This document shows positions 43,232 through 52,045 of a DNA stretch of 64,000 nucleotides, piece by piece. The stretch is from CAWFMO01 sp963817065 (lineage in GTDB: Bacteria > Actinomycetota > Thermoleophilia > Solirubrobacterales > 70-9): the NCBI GenBank assembly GCA_963817065.1, contig CAWFMO010000002.1, positions 682,001-746,000 on the forward strand, written 5' to 3'. The first letter of the stretch is position 1. Every line of letters begins with the position of its first letter. The notes under the pieces were generated by a model. It searched no databases. It was not told the origin of the DNA and was given only the letters and a program-made list of their open reading frames with translations. The position numbers were made by a program, and so were the translations under genes.

Positions 43232-44253
43232 AGGGCACCCGCGCAAGGCTCCCGCTCGCCGCGCTGCTCGCGTGCGCCGCGCTGGTCGCGGGATGCGGCA
43301 GCGACGACGGCGGCGCCGATCCCCAGGAGCGCGTCAGCAGCGCGTTCTCACCCGACGGGCTGGGAAAGCTCGAGAGCGGGGTGATCTCGCTCACCGGTGG
43401 ACTGAGCGCGGACGACGAGGGAGCGAACGCGACCGACGGATCGGTGACGCTCGAAGGGCCGTTCGGGCCCGAGGGCGCCGATCTCACCGTCTCGCTCGAG
43501 GGCGAGGGCCCGGCGGGCGAGGGCGTCGACTTCGAAGGCAGCATCGTGGCGACCACCGACAACTTCTACGTCGGCTGGGGCGACCGGGTCTACGAGCTCG
43601 GAACCGACCGGTTCAAGCGGTTCGAGCAGTCCGCGCCCGACACGCCGACGCCCGAATCGAGCGCGGACTACCAAGAGCTGTGCAAGCAGCAGCTCGAGGC
43701 GTCCGGCCTCGATGGATCCGCGTGCGCCGACCTCGACCCCGACAGCTGGGTCCCCGAGTTCAGCGACGAGGGCGGAGAAGAGATCGACGGCACCGAGACG
43801 GACCACTACGGCGCCGACCTCGACATCGAGGCGTTCATCGGGGACGTGATCGAATTCGGCTTCAAGGCGGCGCCGCCCGAGCAGCTCGAGGGGCTGCCGG
43901 ATCCCGAATCGATCTCGACGATCGTCTCCAACTTCGTCGAGAAGGCGCGCGTCGACGTCTACGTCGGTGACGACGACATCCCGAGGCGGGTCGACCTCGA
44001 CCTCGGGTTCTCGATCCTCGAGAGCGCGACGGCGGACGTCGATCTATCGGCGACGGTGACCGACGTGAATCAGGAGCAGACGATCGAGGCGCCCGCCGAC
44101 GCGGTCCCGATCGAGCGGCTGCGAAGCGAGATACCCGGCGAGCTCCGCCCAGTCCTCGACTGCTTCCTCGACGCCGAGGACGTGGCGGCGCTCAGCGCCT
44201 GCGGAGCGGCGGTGCCGGCCCCCACGCCGGCGGCTCAGATCTCGAGCTCGTAG
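43228..44253 (+). CDS. Lipoprotein, LppX/LprG-like
   Basis: Protein of 341 residues starting at GTG 43228. A lipoprotein signal ends in LVAGC, with lipidated Cys at residue 23. The mature part begins with an acidic Asp/Gly stretch and shows a half-barrel pattern seen in LppX_LprAFG proteins (SGVISLTGGLSAD, GEGVDFEGSIVATTDNFYVG, ARVDVYVGDDDIPRRVDLDL), which carry lipids to the outer layers. Four Cys in CKQQLEASGLDGSAC and near the end (LDCFLDAED, LSACGA) may pair. It is translationally coupled to the methyltransferase. Confidence 0.8.
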   Translation: MKGTRARLPLAALLACAALVAGCGSDDGGADPQERVSSAFSPDGLGKLESGVISLTGGLSADDEGANATDGSVTLEGPFGPEGADLTVSLEGEGPAGEGVDFEGSIVATTDNFYVGWGDRVYELGTDRFKRFEQSAPDTPTPESSADYQELCKQQLEASGLDGSACADLDPDSWVPEFSDEGGEEIDGTETDHYGADLDIEAFIGDVIEFGFKAAPPEQLEGLPDPESISTIVSNFVEKARVDVYVGDDDIPRRVDLDLGFSILESATADVDLSATVTDVNQEQTIEAPADAVPIERLRSEIPGELRPVLDCFLDAEDVAALSACGAAVPAPTPAAQISSS

Positions 44254-45798
44254 CTAGCCGCGCTTCTTCTTCTTACGCTTCTTCTTCACGCATTTGCCCT
44301 TGCGGAGCTTGCGCTTCTTCCTGCACTTCTTGGTCGTGACCGCGGGTGGCGTCGCGGCCGGCGGCGATGTGACGGGCGCCGCCGGGGGTCCTTCGATTGC
44401 CGCCTTCCAGAGCTCCCTGCCGGTCAAACCGTCCTCGGCGCCGAACAGCACGGCGCCGTCGGCGGCGACGAGACCGTACGGATTCGAGCTCACCCCGACG
44501 GTCGGGTTGATGTCGGCGAGCTGAGTCGCGTTGGTGAACGGCGGCGCGATCCTCCAGAGCTCCTCGCCGTCGACGCTGTCTTCGGCGGCGAAGAAGGCGG
44601 CGCCGCCGAGCTCGGTGATCTCGGTGGGAGTGGAGCTCCCGCCGAGCGGTTCGATGTCGGAGGCCTGGGTCGCCGAGGTGAACGGCGGGGCGCTCTTCCA
44701 GAGCTCGGTGCCGGTGAGACCGTCATTCGCCCTGAACAGAAGCGTTCCATTGACGTTGGTCAGCCCCCCGACGTTCGAGCCGACTAGGGGGCCCGGGTGG
44801 ATGTCCTCGACCTGCACCGCCGAGGACCCGTCGCTGCGCCAGAGCTCGAACCCGTCGATGCCGTCGTTGGCGCCGAACAGCAGCGTTCCGCCCACGTTCG
44901 TGAGGCCGCTGGGTAACGAGCCCACGCCGGCGAACGTGTTGATGTCGTCCACCTGGGTGGCGGCTGAATACGGCGGAACGGTCTTCCAGACCTCGAAGCC
45001 GTCGAAGCCGTCGTCGGCGCTGAAGAAGACGGTGCCGTTGACGTCGGTGAACTCGCCGGGGTTCGATCCCATGCCGGCGAGGGGGTTCACGTTCCCGACC
45101 GGCGTCACCGTGTTGCCGTCGGTCTTGAACGGCTCGTAGCCGTCCCCGTCCGGGTCGGCGGTGAAGAACACGTAGCCGTTCGCCGCGGCCAGCAGACCCG
45201 GATCGCCGTCGGTGGCACCGGTTGCGATGTCGTCGATCTGGGTCGCCGAGGTGTAGGGCGACTCGCTCTTGAACAACTCCTGGCCCTCGATCCCGTCGTC
45301 CGCCGCGAAGACGAGGGTCCCGTTCAGGTTCGTCAGGAAGATGGGATTGGAGCCAACGGCGCCGTCCCTGATGTCGGCGACCTGGGTCGCGGAGGTGTAG
45401 GGCGGAACGGATTTCCACAGCTCCTTGCCGTCGTCTCCGTCGTCGGCGCTGAAGAAGAACGTGCTTCCGATCGAAGAGAAGTTCTGCGGATCCGAACCGA
45501 TTCCGGCATCGGTGTTGACGTCGGCGACCCGTTGCGCGGAGGTGTACGGGGGCTCGCTCTTCCAGGGCTCCTCGCCGCCCTCGGCCGGCACGTACGCGGC
45601 GAAGAACACGGTCCCGTCGAGGTTGTAGATCCCGAGCGGATCGGAGCTGTCGGCTCCCAGCCGGACGTCGGCGACCTGGGAGACCGTGATGTCCCCCGGC
45701 GCGGCCACAGCAACGGCGGCACACGCCGAGAGCCCGAGCGCCCCGATCGCAAGCGCGGCGCACCGTCCCCGTCTGCGAGCCCCTGTCGATCCCTTCAT
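44254..45798 (-). CDS. Secreted ELWK-repeat protein with poly-lysine tail
   Basis: Protein of 514 residues. A signal peptide (CAALAIGALGLSACAAVAVAAPG) is followed by nine repeats of about 48 residues. Each has the pattern SxPxxLTNxNGTLxFxADDGxxGxELWKS, with variants EPWKS, ELFKS, FEVWKT and ELWRS, as in the hyalin/ELWxxDGT repeat family; a beta-propeller is likely. Pro/Ala/Thr linkers lead to the tail KKCRKKRKLRKGKCV followed by Lys/Arg. GAGGAGGGG precedes the ATG and TATAGG lies further upstream. It is probably a surface adhesin or matrix protein. Confidence 0.85.
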   Translation of the reverse strand: MKGSTGARRRGRCAALAIGALGLSACAAVAVAAPGDITVSQVADVRLGADSSDPLGIYNLDGTVFFAAYVPAEGGEEPWKSEPPYTSAQRVADVNTDAGIGSDPQNFSSIGSTFFFSADDGDDGKELWKSVPPYTSATQVADIRDGAVGSNPIFLTNLNGTLVFAADDGIEGQELFKSESPYTSATQIDDIATGATDGDPGLLAAANGYVFFTADPDGDGYEPFKTDGNTVTPVGNVNPLAGMGSNPGEFTDVNGTVFFSADDGFDGFEVWKTVPPYSAATQVDDINTFAGVGSLPSGLTNVGGTLLFGANDGIDGFELWRSDGSSAVQVEDIHPGPLVGSNVGGLTNVNGTLLFRANDGLTGTELWKSAPPFTSATQASDIEPLGGSSTPTEITELGGAAFFAAEDSVDGEELWRIAPPFTNATQLADINPTVGVSSNPYGLVAADGAVLFGAEDGLTGRELWKAAIEGPPAAPVTSPPAATPPAVTTKKCRKKRKLRKGKCVKKKRKKKKRG

Positions 45799-45839
45799 CC
45801 ACCCCTCCTCTTCGACGATGTAGGACCCGACCCTATAGC

Positions 45840-46301
45840 TCAGAGCTCGCGCTCGTAGACGTACATCACCGGCCCGTCCGGCCCGCCCTCGCGGTTGATG
45901 AAGCCGGCACTCTCGTAGAGCTTGCGGGCGGCGACGTCGTCCTCGCTCGTGCCGAGCTCGATCTGCCCGGCGCCTTCGGCTCGCGCGAGCTCGATCGCGG
46001 CCTCGAGCAGCGCCCTGCCGAGACCCTTGCCGCGAAGATCCGGCGCGACGTAGAGCTCCTCGAGGTAGGCATCGGGCCCGGCGGCGAGCTTCGAGCGCCG
46101 GAGGCGGAGCTCGGCGAACCCGTCGGGGCCCTCGCCGCCGAGCAGGATCGCGGTCGCGCCGGCGTCGATCATCTCGGCGACGTTGGCGGCGATCGCGGCG
46201 GCGCCCGGGGTCAGATCCTCGAACTCGGTCTGGAAGTCGTGGCTGAGACGCCCGATCTCGGCGGCGTCGGCGGCGCTTGCGCGGCGGACCCTGGGATCCA
46301 A
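45840..46301 (-). CDS. GNAT-family N-acetyltransferase
   Basis: Protein of 153 residues starting at TTG 46301. VRRASAADAAEIGRLSHDFQ is the usual GNAT opening. LEELYVAPDLRGKGLGRALLEAAI contains the acetyl-CoA pyrophosphate loop (RGKGLG), and ARKLYESAGFINREGG is motif B. It acetylates an unknown amine. The start is four bases after the carboxyltransferase stop, so they are probably co-transcribed. Confidence 0.85.
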   Translation of the reverse strand: MDPRVRRASAADAAEIGRLSHDFQTEFEDLTPGAAAIAANVAEMIDAGATAILLGGEGPDGFAELRLRRSKLAAGPDAYLEELYVAPDLRGKGLGRALLEAAIELARAEGAGQIELGTSEDDVAARKLYESAGFINREGGPDGPVMYVYEREL

Positions 46302-46305
46302 CGCG

Positions 46306-47874
46306 CTAGAGCGGGATGTTTCCGTGCTTGCGCTTCGGCTGCTCGACGCGCTTGCTCTCGAGCGCGCGCAGGGCGCGGATCAGCTTCGGGCGGGTCGTCC
46401 GGGGCTCGATCACGTCGTCGATGTAGCCGCGCTCGGCCGCCGAGTAGGGGTTCGCGAAGTGGGCCTTGTAGTCGTGGATCAGCTTGTCGCGGCGCTCCTC
46501 GGGGGTCGGCGACCCGGCGATATCGCGGCGGTAGATGATGTTGACGGCGCCCTCCGGGCCCATGACCGCGACCTCGGCCGTCGGCCAGGCGAAGTTGAAG
46601 TCGGCGCCGTGGTGCTTGGAGTTCATGACGTCGTAGGCGCCGCCGTAGGCCTTGCGGGTGATCACGGTCATCTTCGGCACCGTCGCCTCGACGAAGGCGT
46701 AGAGGAGCTTGGCGCCGTGGCGGATGATCCCGCCCCACTCCTGCGATGTGCCGGGCAGGAAGCCGGGGACGTCGGTGAAGCAGACCAGCGGCACGTTGAA
46801 GGCGTCGCAGGTGCGGACGAAGCGCGCGGCCTTCTCGGAGGCCTCGATGTCGAGGACGCCGGCGAGGTGGGCGGGCTGGTTGCCGACGATCCCGACCGGG
46901 CGCCCGTCGAGCCGCGAGTAGCCGCAGACGATGTTCTTCGCGAAGTGCTCGTGGACCTCGAAAAACTCGCCGTCGTCGACGATCCGCGAGATCACCTCGC
47001 GCATGTCGTAGGGCTTCTGGGGATCGTCGGGGACGAGCGTGTCGAGCTCGGGGTCCTCGCGCTCGGGGTCGTCGAGCGCTTCGACCTTGGGCGGCAGCTC
47101 GAGGTTGTTCGAGGGCAGAAAGCCGGTCAGGTAGCGGACGTCCTCGAGGCAGCTCTCCTCGTCCTCGGCCGCGAAGTGCGCGACCCCGGACTTGGTGTTG
47201 TGGCTCATCGCGCCGCCGAGCTCCTCGAACTCGACCTCCTCCCCGGTCACGGTCTTGATCACCTCGGGGCCGGTGATGAACATGTGCGAGGTCTCCTTGA
47301 CCATGAAGATGAAGTCGGTCATCGCCGGCGAGTAGACCGCGCCGCCGGCGCAGGGGCCCATGATCACGCTGATCTGCGGGATCACGCCCGAGCAGTTGAC
47401 GTTGCGGACGAAGACGTCGCCGTATGCCCCGAGCGAGACGACGCCCTCCTGGATCCGCGCTCCGCCGGAGTCGTTGATCCCGATCACCGGCGCGCCGACC
47501 TCGGCCGCGAGGTCCATGACCTTGCACATCTTCTCCGCCATCACCTCGCCGAGCGAGCCGCCGAAGACGGTGAAGTCCTGGCTGAAGACGAAGACCGTGC
47601 GGCCGTCGATCGTCCCGTAGCCGGTGACGACCGCGTCGCCGTAGGGGCGCTTCTTGTCCATCTCGAACTCGTGGGTGCGGTGGCGGACGAAGGTGTCGAG
47701 CTCCTCGAACGACCCGGGGTCGAGCAGCTTCTCGATCCGCTCGCGCGCGGTCAGCTTGCCCTTCGCGTGCTGCTTCTCGACCGCCTCTTCGGAGGCCGAG
47801 TGGATCGCGGCGTCGCGGAGCTCGCGCAGATAGTTGAGCTTCTCTTCGTGGGTCTCGGGGAACTTCTCGCGCAC
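46306..47874 (-). CDS. Acyl-CoA carboxylase carboxyltransferase beta subunit (AccD/PccB type)
   Basis: Protein of 522 residues. It transfers the carboxyl from biotin to acetyl-, propionyl- or longer acyl-CoA. The two crotonase-like halves show GKLTARERIEKLLDPGSF, INDSGGARIQEGV and GPCAGGAVYSPAMTDF, then FTDVPGFLPGTSQEWGGII, ITRKAYGGAYDVM and NIIYRRDI. The start is GTG 47874 (VREKFPETHEEKLNYLRELR); TACACT lies ten bases upstream. The partner biotin subunit is at 27.1 kb. Whether the substrate is acetyl- or propionyl-CoA cannot be told from this. Confidence 0.95.
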   Translation of the reverse strand: MREKFPETHEEKLNYLRELRDAAIHSASEEAVEKQHAKGKLTARERIEKLLDPGSFEELDTFVRHRTHEFEMDKKRPYGDAVVTGYGTIDGRTVFVFSQDFTVFGGSLGEVMAEKMCKVMDLAAEVGAPVIGINDSGGARIQEGVVSLGAYGDVFVRNVNCSGVIPQISVIMGPCAGGAVYSPAMTDFIFMVKETSHMFITGPEVIKTVTGEEVEFEELGGAMSHNTKSGVAHFAAEDEESCLEDVRYLTGFLPSNNLELPPKVEALDDPEREDPELDTLVPDDPQKPYDMREVISRIVDDGEFFEVHEHFAKNIVCGYSRLDGRPVGIVGNQPAHLAGVLDIEASEKAARFVRTCDAFNVPLVCFTDVPGFLPGTSQEWGGIIRHGAKLLYAFVEATVPKMTVITRKAYGGAYDVMNSKHHGADFNFAWPTAEVAVMGPEGAVNIIYRRDIAGSPTPEERRDKLIHDYKAHFANPYSAAERGYIDDVIEPRTTRPKLIRALRALESKRVEQPKRKHGNIPL

Positions 47875-47948
47875 GGGGCCGGAAAGTGTAGGCGGGCGGC
47901 GGAGGCGACCCCGGGCGGGGCGTTGCCGCCTCACCGGCAGGTCGGCTC

Positions 47949-47954
47949 TAGCCT
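47949..47954 (+). promoter_or_regulatory. -10 element of a leaderless promoter
   Basis: TAGCCT, six bases, then GTG 47961. The hexamer is identical to the AccE-like gene's box and has the same spacing. Confidence 0.5.
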
Positions 47955-47960
47955 TAGCGC

Positions 47961-48974
47961 GTGGCCGAGGGCAACCCCCAGATCACGGTCTGCGTGCCGA
48001 CCTACAACGAGGTCCGGGCGCTGCCCGAGCTCCACCGGCGGCTCTCGTCGGTGCTCGACCCGATCGACCCGGGCTGGGAGCTGGTGATCGCCGACGACGG
48101 CTCCGACGACGGGACCCGCGAGCTGATCCGCCAGATGACGGCCGAGTTCCCGCGCGTGCGCGGGGTGCTGCTCTCGCGGAACTTCGGCCACACGCCCGCC
48201 TACCTCGCGGCGCTCGCCCACGGCGCCGGCGAGTGGACCGTGCTCATGGACGCCGATCTCCAGGACCGCCCCGAGGAGATCCCGCGACTGCTCGAGCGCG
48301 CGCGCGAGGGCTTCGACGTCGTCTACGCGATCAAGGAGAAGCGGCCCGAGGGGCGGCTGATGCGGCTCGCGTTCTGGAGCTACTACCGGCTCGCGGGACG
48401 GGTCTCCGACGTCCCCCAGCCCGCCGACGCGGGCCCGTTCTGCGTCATGAGCCGGCGCGTCGTCGGCGAGGTCATGCGGCTCTCCGAGCGCAGCGTCTTC
48501 CTGCCCGGGGTCCGCGCGTTCGTCGGCTTCAAGCAGTCGGGGATCGAGGTCGAGCGCGACGAGCGCCAGGGCGGGCGCTCGCGGATCCCGCTGCGGCGGC
48601 GGGTCGCCGGCGCGCTCGACGGGATCCTCGCGTTCTCGAAGGCGCCGCTTCGGATCGCGAGCTGGGTCGGGATCGTGGTCGCGTTCCTGGCCGCGATCTC
48701 GGAGTTCTTCTTCATCTACTTCCGCCTCTTCACCGACGTCCCGGTCGAGGGGCTGACGACGGTGATCACGCTGCTGCTCTTCCTCGGCGGCGTCCAGCTG
48801 CTGACGCTGGGGATCATCGGCGAGTACCTCGGCCGCGTCTACGACGAGGTCAAGGGCCGCCCGCGCTACGTCGTCGACGAGTGGCTCAACCTTCCGCGGC
48901 TGGACGACCCCGCCCGCGACGTGGCGGAGGTCGAGCCCCGCGCGCAAGGGGCGCGGGTCGAGAGTGGATCCTGA
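47961..48974 (+). CDS. GT2 glycosyltransferase with two membrane helices (GtrB/DPM-like)
   Basis: Protein of 337 residues. The GT2 core has ITVCVPTYNEVRALPELHRR, LVIADDGSDDGTREL, SRNFGHTPAYLAALAHG and the DxD motif MDADLQDRPEE. Two C-terminal helices (IASWVGIVVAFLAAISEFFF and VITLLLFLGGVQLLTLGIIG) end in EYLGRVYDEVKGRPRYVV, the signature of undecaprenyl-phosphate glycosyltransferases. It likely makes a lipid-phosphate sugar used by the GT-C-like proteins downstream. It heads an operon with two methyltransferases and a membrane protein, each overlapping the next. Confidence 0.92.
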   Translation: MAEGNPQITVCVPTYNEVRALPELHRRLSSVLDPIDPGWELVIADDGSDDGTRELIRQMTAEFPRVRGVLLSRNFGHTPAYLAALAHGAGEWTVLMDADLQDRPEEIPRLLERAREGFDVVYAIKEKRPEGRLMRLAFWSYYRLAGRVSDVPQPADAGPFCVMSRRVVGEVMRLSERSVFLPGVRAFVGFKQSGIEVERDERQGGRSRIPLRRRVAGALDGILAFSKAPLRIASWVGIVVAFLAAISEFFFIYFRLFTDVPVEGLTTVITLLLFLGGVQLLTLGIIGEYLGRVYDEVKGRPRYVVDEWLNLPRLDDPARDVAEVEPRAQGARVESGS

Positions 48975-49674
48975 GCTGATCCGCCGCCAGTCCGAGGCCG
49001 AGGCCACGGGCTGGTGGTACCGCGGGCGCGGCGAGATCGTGCGCTCGCTGCTGCCGCTCCCCGACCGCCCGCGGCGCGTCGCCGACATCGGCTGCGGGTG
49101 GGGAGGGTTGACCGAGACGCTCGCCCCGTGGGGGGACGTGGTCGGGATCGAGCCCTCGGAGGCCGCGCGCGCGGAAGCCGAGCGGCGCGGGGTCGAGGTC
49201 CTCGAGGGCGACGCGGACGCCCTGCCGCTCGAGGACGCTTCGATCGACCTCGCGGTCTCGACCGACGTGCTCGAGCACCTCGACGACGACGTCGCCGCGG
49301 TCCGCGAGATCGCGCGGGTCCTGGTCCCCGGCGGTGCGGCGCTCGTTACCGTGCCCGCCTATCCCCGCCTCTTCTCAGGCCACGACCGAGCCCTCGATCA
49401 CCGGCGCCGCTACACCCGCGAGACGCTGCTCGAGGCGATCCGCGGCGGCGGGCTCGAGCCGCTGCGGGTGACCAACTTCAACTCGATCCTGCTCCCGGCC
49501 GCCGCGGCGGCGCGGCTGGGCTCCCGAAACGGCGAGCCGAGCGCCGATTCCGGCGTCGCGCCGAAGCCCCTCAACGGGCTGCTGCTCGCGACGCTGCGCT
49601 TCGAGCGCGCGCTGCTGCGGCGCACGAACCTCCCGGCCGGGCTCTCGATCGCGGTGCTGGCGACCCGCGCATGA
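48964..49674 (+). CDS. Class I SAM methyltransferase
   Basis: Protein of 236 residues starting at GTG 48964, inside the end of the glycosyltransferase gene (11-base overlap). VADIGCGWGGLTETLAPWG is the SAM site, then GIEPSEAARAEAERRG, LAVSTDVLEHLDDD and RVLVPGGAALVTVPAYP. SGHDRALDHRRRYTRETLLEAI is typical of methyltransferases beside GtrB-type transferases in glycan loci. The target is unknown. Confidence 0.85.
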   Translation: MDPELIRRQSEAEATGWWYRGRGEIVRSLLPLPDRPRRVADIGCGWGGLTETLAPWGDVVGIEPSEAARAEAERRGVEVLEGDADALPLEDASIDLAVSTDVLEHLDDDVAAVREIARVLVPGGAALVTVPAYPRLFSGHDRALDHRRRYTRETLLEAIRGGGLEPLRVTNFNSILLPAAAAARLGSRNGEPSADSGVAPKPLNGLLLATLRFERALLRRTNLPAGLSIAVLATRA

Positions 49675-50399
49675 AAGGCGGGCGCGAGGGAGCCCCGACG
49701 TGGCCGAAGCGGCTGCCCGAGCTGAGCGACGAGCAGGAGCGGATCCGCGAGGACTTCTACCAACTCTGGCTCGAGACGCTGCCGCGCAAGTACAAGCTGC
49801 TCGAGCGCTTCGACCACCGCTACCCCGCGAAGCGCGCGCGGCCCGGCGAGCGGACGCTCGACATCGGCGCCGGGCTCGGGACCCAGCTCGAGTGGGAGGA
49901 CCTCGAAACCCAGGACTACGTCGCCACCGACCTGCGCGAGGATCACCTCGCCGAGCTCCGCGTGCGCTTCCCCGGGGTCGAGGCGGTCAAAGCCGACGTC
50001 CAGTCGGAGCTTCCGTTCGAGGACGACTCGTTCGACCGCGTCAACGCGATCCACGTGCTCGAGCACCTGCCGAACCTGCCGCCGGCGCTCGACGAGATCC
50101 GGCGGGTGCTGAAGCGCGACGGGCGGCTGGTCGTCGTCATCCCCTGCGAGCAGGGCCGGATGCACCTGCTCGCGCGCCGGGTAAGCGCTCGGCCGCTGTT
50201 CGAGAAGCGCTACGGGACGAGCTACGACTGGTTCATCGCCACCGAGCACTGCAACGTGCCCTGGGAGATTGAGCATGAGCTTGCGCAGCGCTTCGACGTC
50301 GGGCAGCGGCGCTGGTTCCCGTTCGGCGTCCCCTCGGTCAACCTCAACCTCGCGATCGGGATGACCTGCACGATCCCGGGCGACGGGAGCGCCGCGTGA
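49671..50399 (+). CDS. Class I SAM methyltransferase
   Basis: Protein of 242 residues; the ATG overlaps the previous stop (ATGA). TLDIGAGLGTQLEWEDLE is the SAM loop, with VNAIHVLEHLPNLPPALDEI and VLKRDGRLVVVIPCEQG. The N-terminus (DEQERIREDFYQLWLETLPRKY) and the end (WFPFGVPSVNLNLAIGM) are like those of uncharacterised methyltransferases in surface-glycan clusters. It overlaps the next membrane gene by GTGA. Confidence 0.85.
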   Translation: MKGGREGAPTWPKRLPELSDEQERIREDFYQLWLETLPRKYKLLERFDHRYPAKRARPGERTLDIGAGLGTQLEWEDLETQDYVATDLREDHLAELRVRFPGVEAVKADVQSELPFEDDSFDRVNAIHVLEHLPNLPPALDEIRRVLKRDGRLVVVIPCEQGRMHLLARRVSARPLFEKRYGTSYDWFIATEHCNVPWEIEHELAQRFDVGQRRWFPFGVPSVNLNLAIGMTCTIPGDGSAA

Positions 50400-52045
50400 C
50401 CCTGCCTCGCTGGGCGCCCCCGCAGCTGCTGCTCGCCGTCGCGATGGCCGGCGCGGCCGCGCTCACCTTCGCCGGCACCGCGGGCCACAACTTCTACGCC
50501 GACGAGGTCCAGATCCTCTCGAGCTACGACAGCTGGGATCCGTCCGTCCTCTTGAAGGCCGCCGGCGGCCACTTGATCCTGACCTCGCTCTTCCTCTACA
50601 AGGGGATCTTCGAGCTCTTCGGCGCCGACTCCTACCTGCCGAACCGGATCGTCCACGTCGGCCTGGCGCTCGTCTGCGCGGCGCTGTTCTACGCCCTCGT
50701 CCGCAGGCGGATCGGCGACCTCGCGGCACTCGCGCCCACGGTCGTGCTGCTGTTTCTCGGCTCGGGAGCCGAGCTGACCGCGACCCCGTTCGGAGTCCTC
50801 GGCTACGTCGGGATCGGCTTCGGGCTGGCGATGTTCCTCGCGCTCGAGCGCGAGGACCGGCTCGGCGACATCCTCGCCTGTGCGTTCCTCGCCGCCGGGC
50901 TCGCCTCGTATTCGATCAGCGTCGCGTTCGCGGTCGCCGCGGCGGTGCTGATCTGGGACCGCGGCCCCGAGCGCCGCCGCCGATCGGTCTGGATCGTCGC
51001 CGCGCCGTTCGCGCTCTACCTGCTCTGGCGCGTCACCGAGCTCGACCCGACCGAAACCAACATCTCGTTCTCGAACGCGCTCGACATCGTGCCCGCGATG
51101 ATCACCTCGCTCGCCGCCGCGTGCGCCTCGCTCGCGGGGCTGTTCCGCGTCCCGAGCCCGGCCGGGCCCGTGATCACGACCTCGTGGGGCTATCCGCTCG
51201 CCGCGCTTCTCGTCGGCGCGGTGATCTACCGGCTGCATCTCAGGCCCCCGGTCAACGTCCGGTTCTGGGCCTGGCTCGCAGCGCTGGCGAGCTTCTGGGG
51301 TCTCGTCGCGCTCAACCTCGGGCCGCTGCGCGAGCCCGAGGCGACGCGCTACGTCTACATCGGGGCGCTGCTGCTCCTGCTGCTGATCGTCGAGATGGCC
51401 GCCGGGCTCAGGCTTCCGCGCTGGGCGCCGGCGGCGGTCGCAGGCGCCGTCGCGGTCTCGGTGCTCGCCAACGCGATCGCGCTCCACCAGGCAGGCGATA
51501 CCTACCGGATCGCCGGCGAGAGCCTCAGCGCCCAGCTCGCCGCCGCCGAGCTCGCGGGCGATCGCGCCGACCCCGAGATCCCGGTGCTGCCGCTTCCCGA
51601 CCTCCCGGTGGTCCAGGACCTGATGATCCCGATCGCCGACTACCGCGATGCGTCGGACGAGTTCGGCTCGCCGGCGTTCTCGGAGAACGAGCTCGAGCGC
51701 AGCCCGGAGGCGGCGCGGGCCGTCGCCGACTCGCAGTTCGTGCGGGTGCTCGGTATCCACACCGAGCCGCTGCCCGCGCCGCCCCCGCCGTGCCGGACGT
51801 TGCCCCTGACACCGATGGCGGGCGGGGTCGCGATCGAGCTGCCGCCCGGGGGCGCGACGCTCGAGGCGGACCCGGGAGCGCCTGTATCGATCGCGCTGCG
51901 CCGCTTCTCCGAAGGGGCGGGCACGCCGCTGACACCGATCGCCGGCGGAGCCGCCGCGCGGGTCGCGATCCCGACCGACGATTCGGCGCAGCCGTGGACG
52001 CTCATGCTCAGCGCCGCCCAGCCGGTCAGAGTCTGCGCGGCGTGA
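50396..52045 (+). CDS. GT-C-like polytopic membrane protein, paralogue 1
   Basis: Protein of 549 residues starting at GTG 50396. About ten membrane helices cover residues 1-370, followed by an outward soluble region of about 170 residues. The first loop has YADEVQILSSYDSWDPS with the Asp-Glu pair (36-37) typical of GT-C transferases, then LYKGIFELFG. The tail contains VSIALRRFSEG, RVAIPTDDS and ends VRVCAA. It is homologous along its length to the two proteins at 52.7 and 54.4 kb. It probably moves sugar from a lipid phosphate to an outer acceptor, inferred from fold and context. Confidence 0.75.
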   Translation: MTLPRWAPPQLLLAVAMAGAAALTFAGTAGHNFYADEVQILSSYDSWDPSVLLKAAGGHLILTSLFLYKGIFELFGADSYLPNRIVHVGLALVCAALFYALVRRRIGDLAALAPTVVLLFLGSGAELTATPFGVLGYVGIGFGLAMFLALEREDRLGDILACAFLAAGLASYSISVAFAVAAAVLIWDRGPERRRRSVWIVAAPFALYLLWRVTELDPTETNISFSNALDIVPAMITSLAAACASLAGLFRVPSPAGPVITTSWGYPLAALLVGAVIYRLHLRPPVNVRFWAWLAALASFWGLVALNLGPLREPEATRYVYIGALLLLLLIVEMAAGLRLPRWAPAAVAGAVAVSVLANAIALHQAGDTYRIAGESLSAQLAAAELAGDRADPEIPVLPLPDLPVVQDLMIPIADYRDASDEFGSPAFSENELERSPEAARAVADSQFVRVLGIHTEPLPAPPPPCRTLPLTPMAGGVAIELPPGGATLEADPGAPVSIALRRFSEGAGTPLTPIAGGAAARVAIPTDDSAQPWTLMLSAAQPVRVCAA

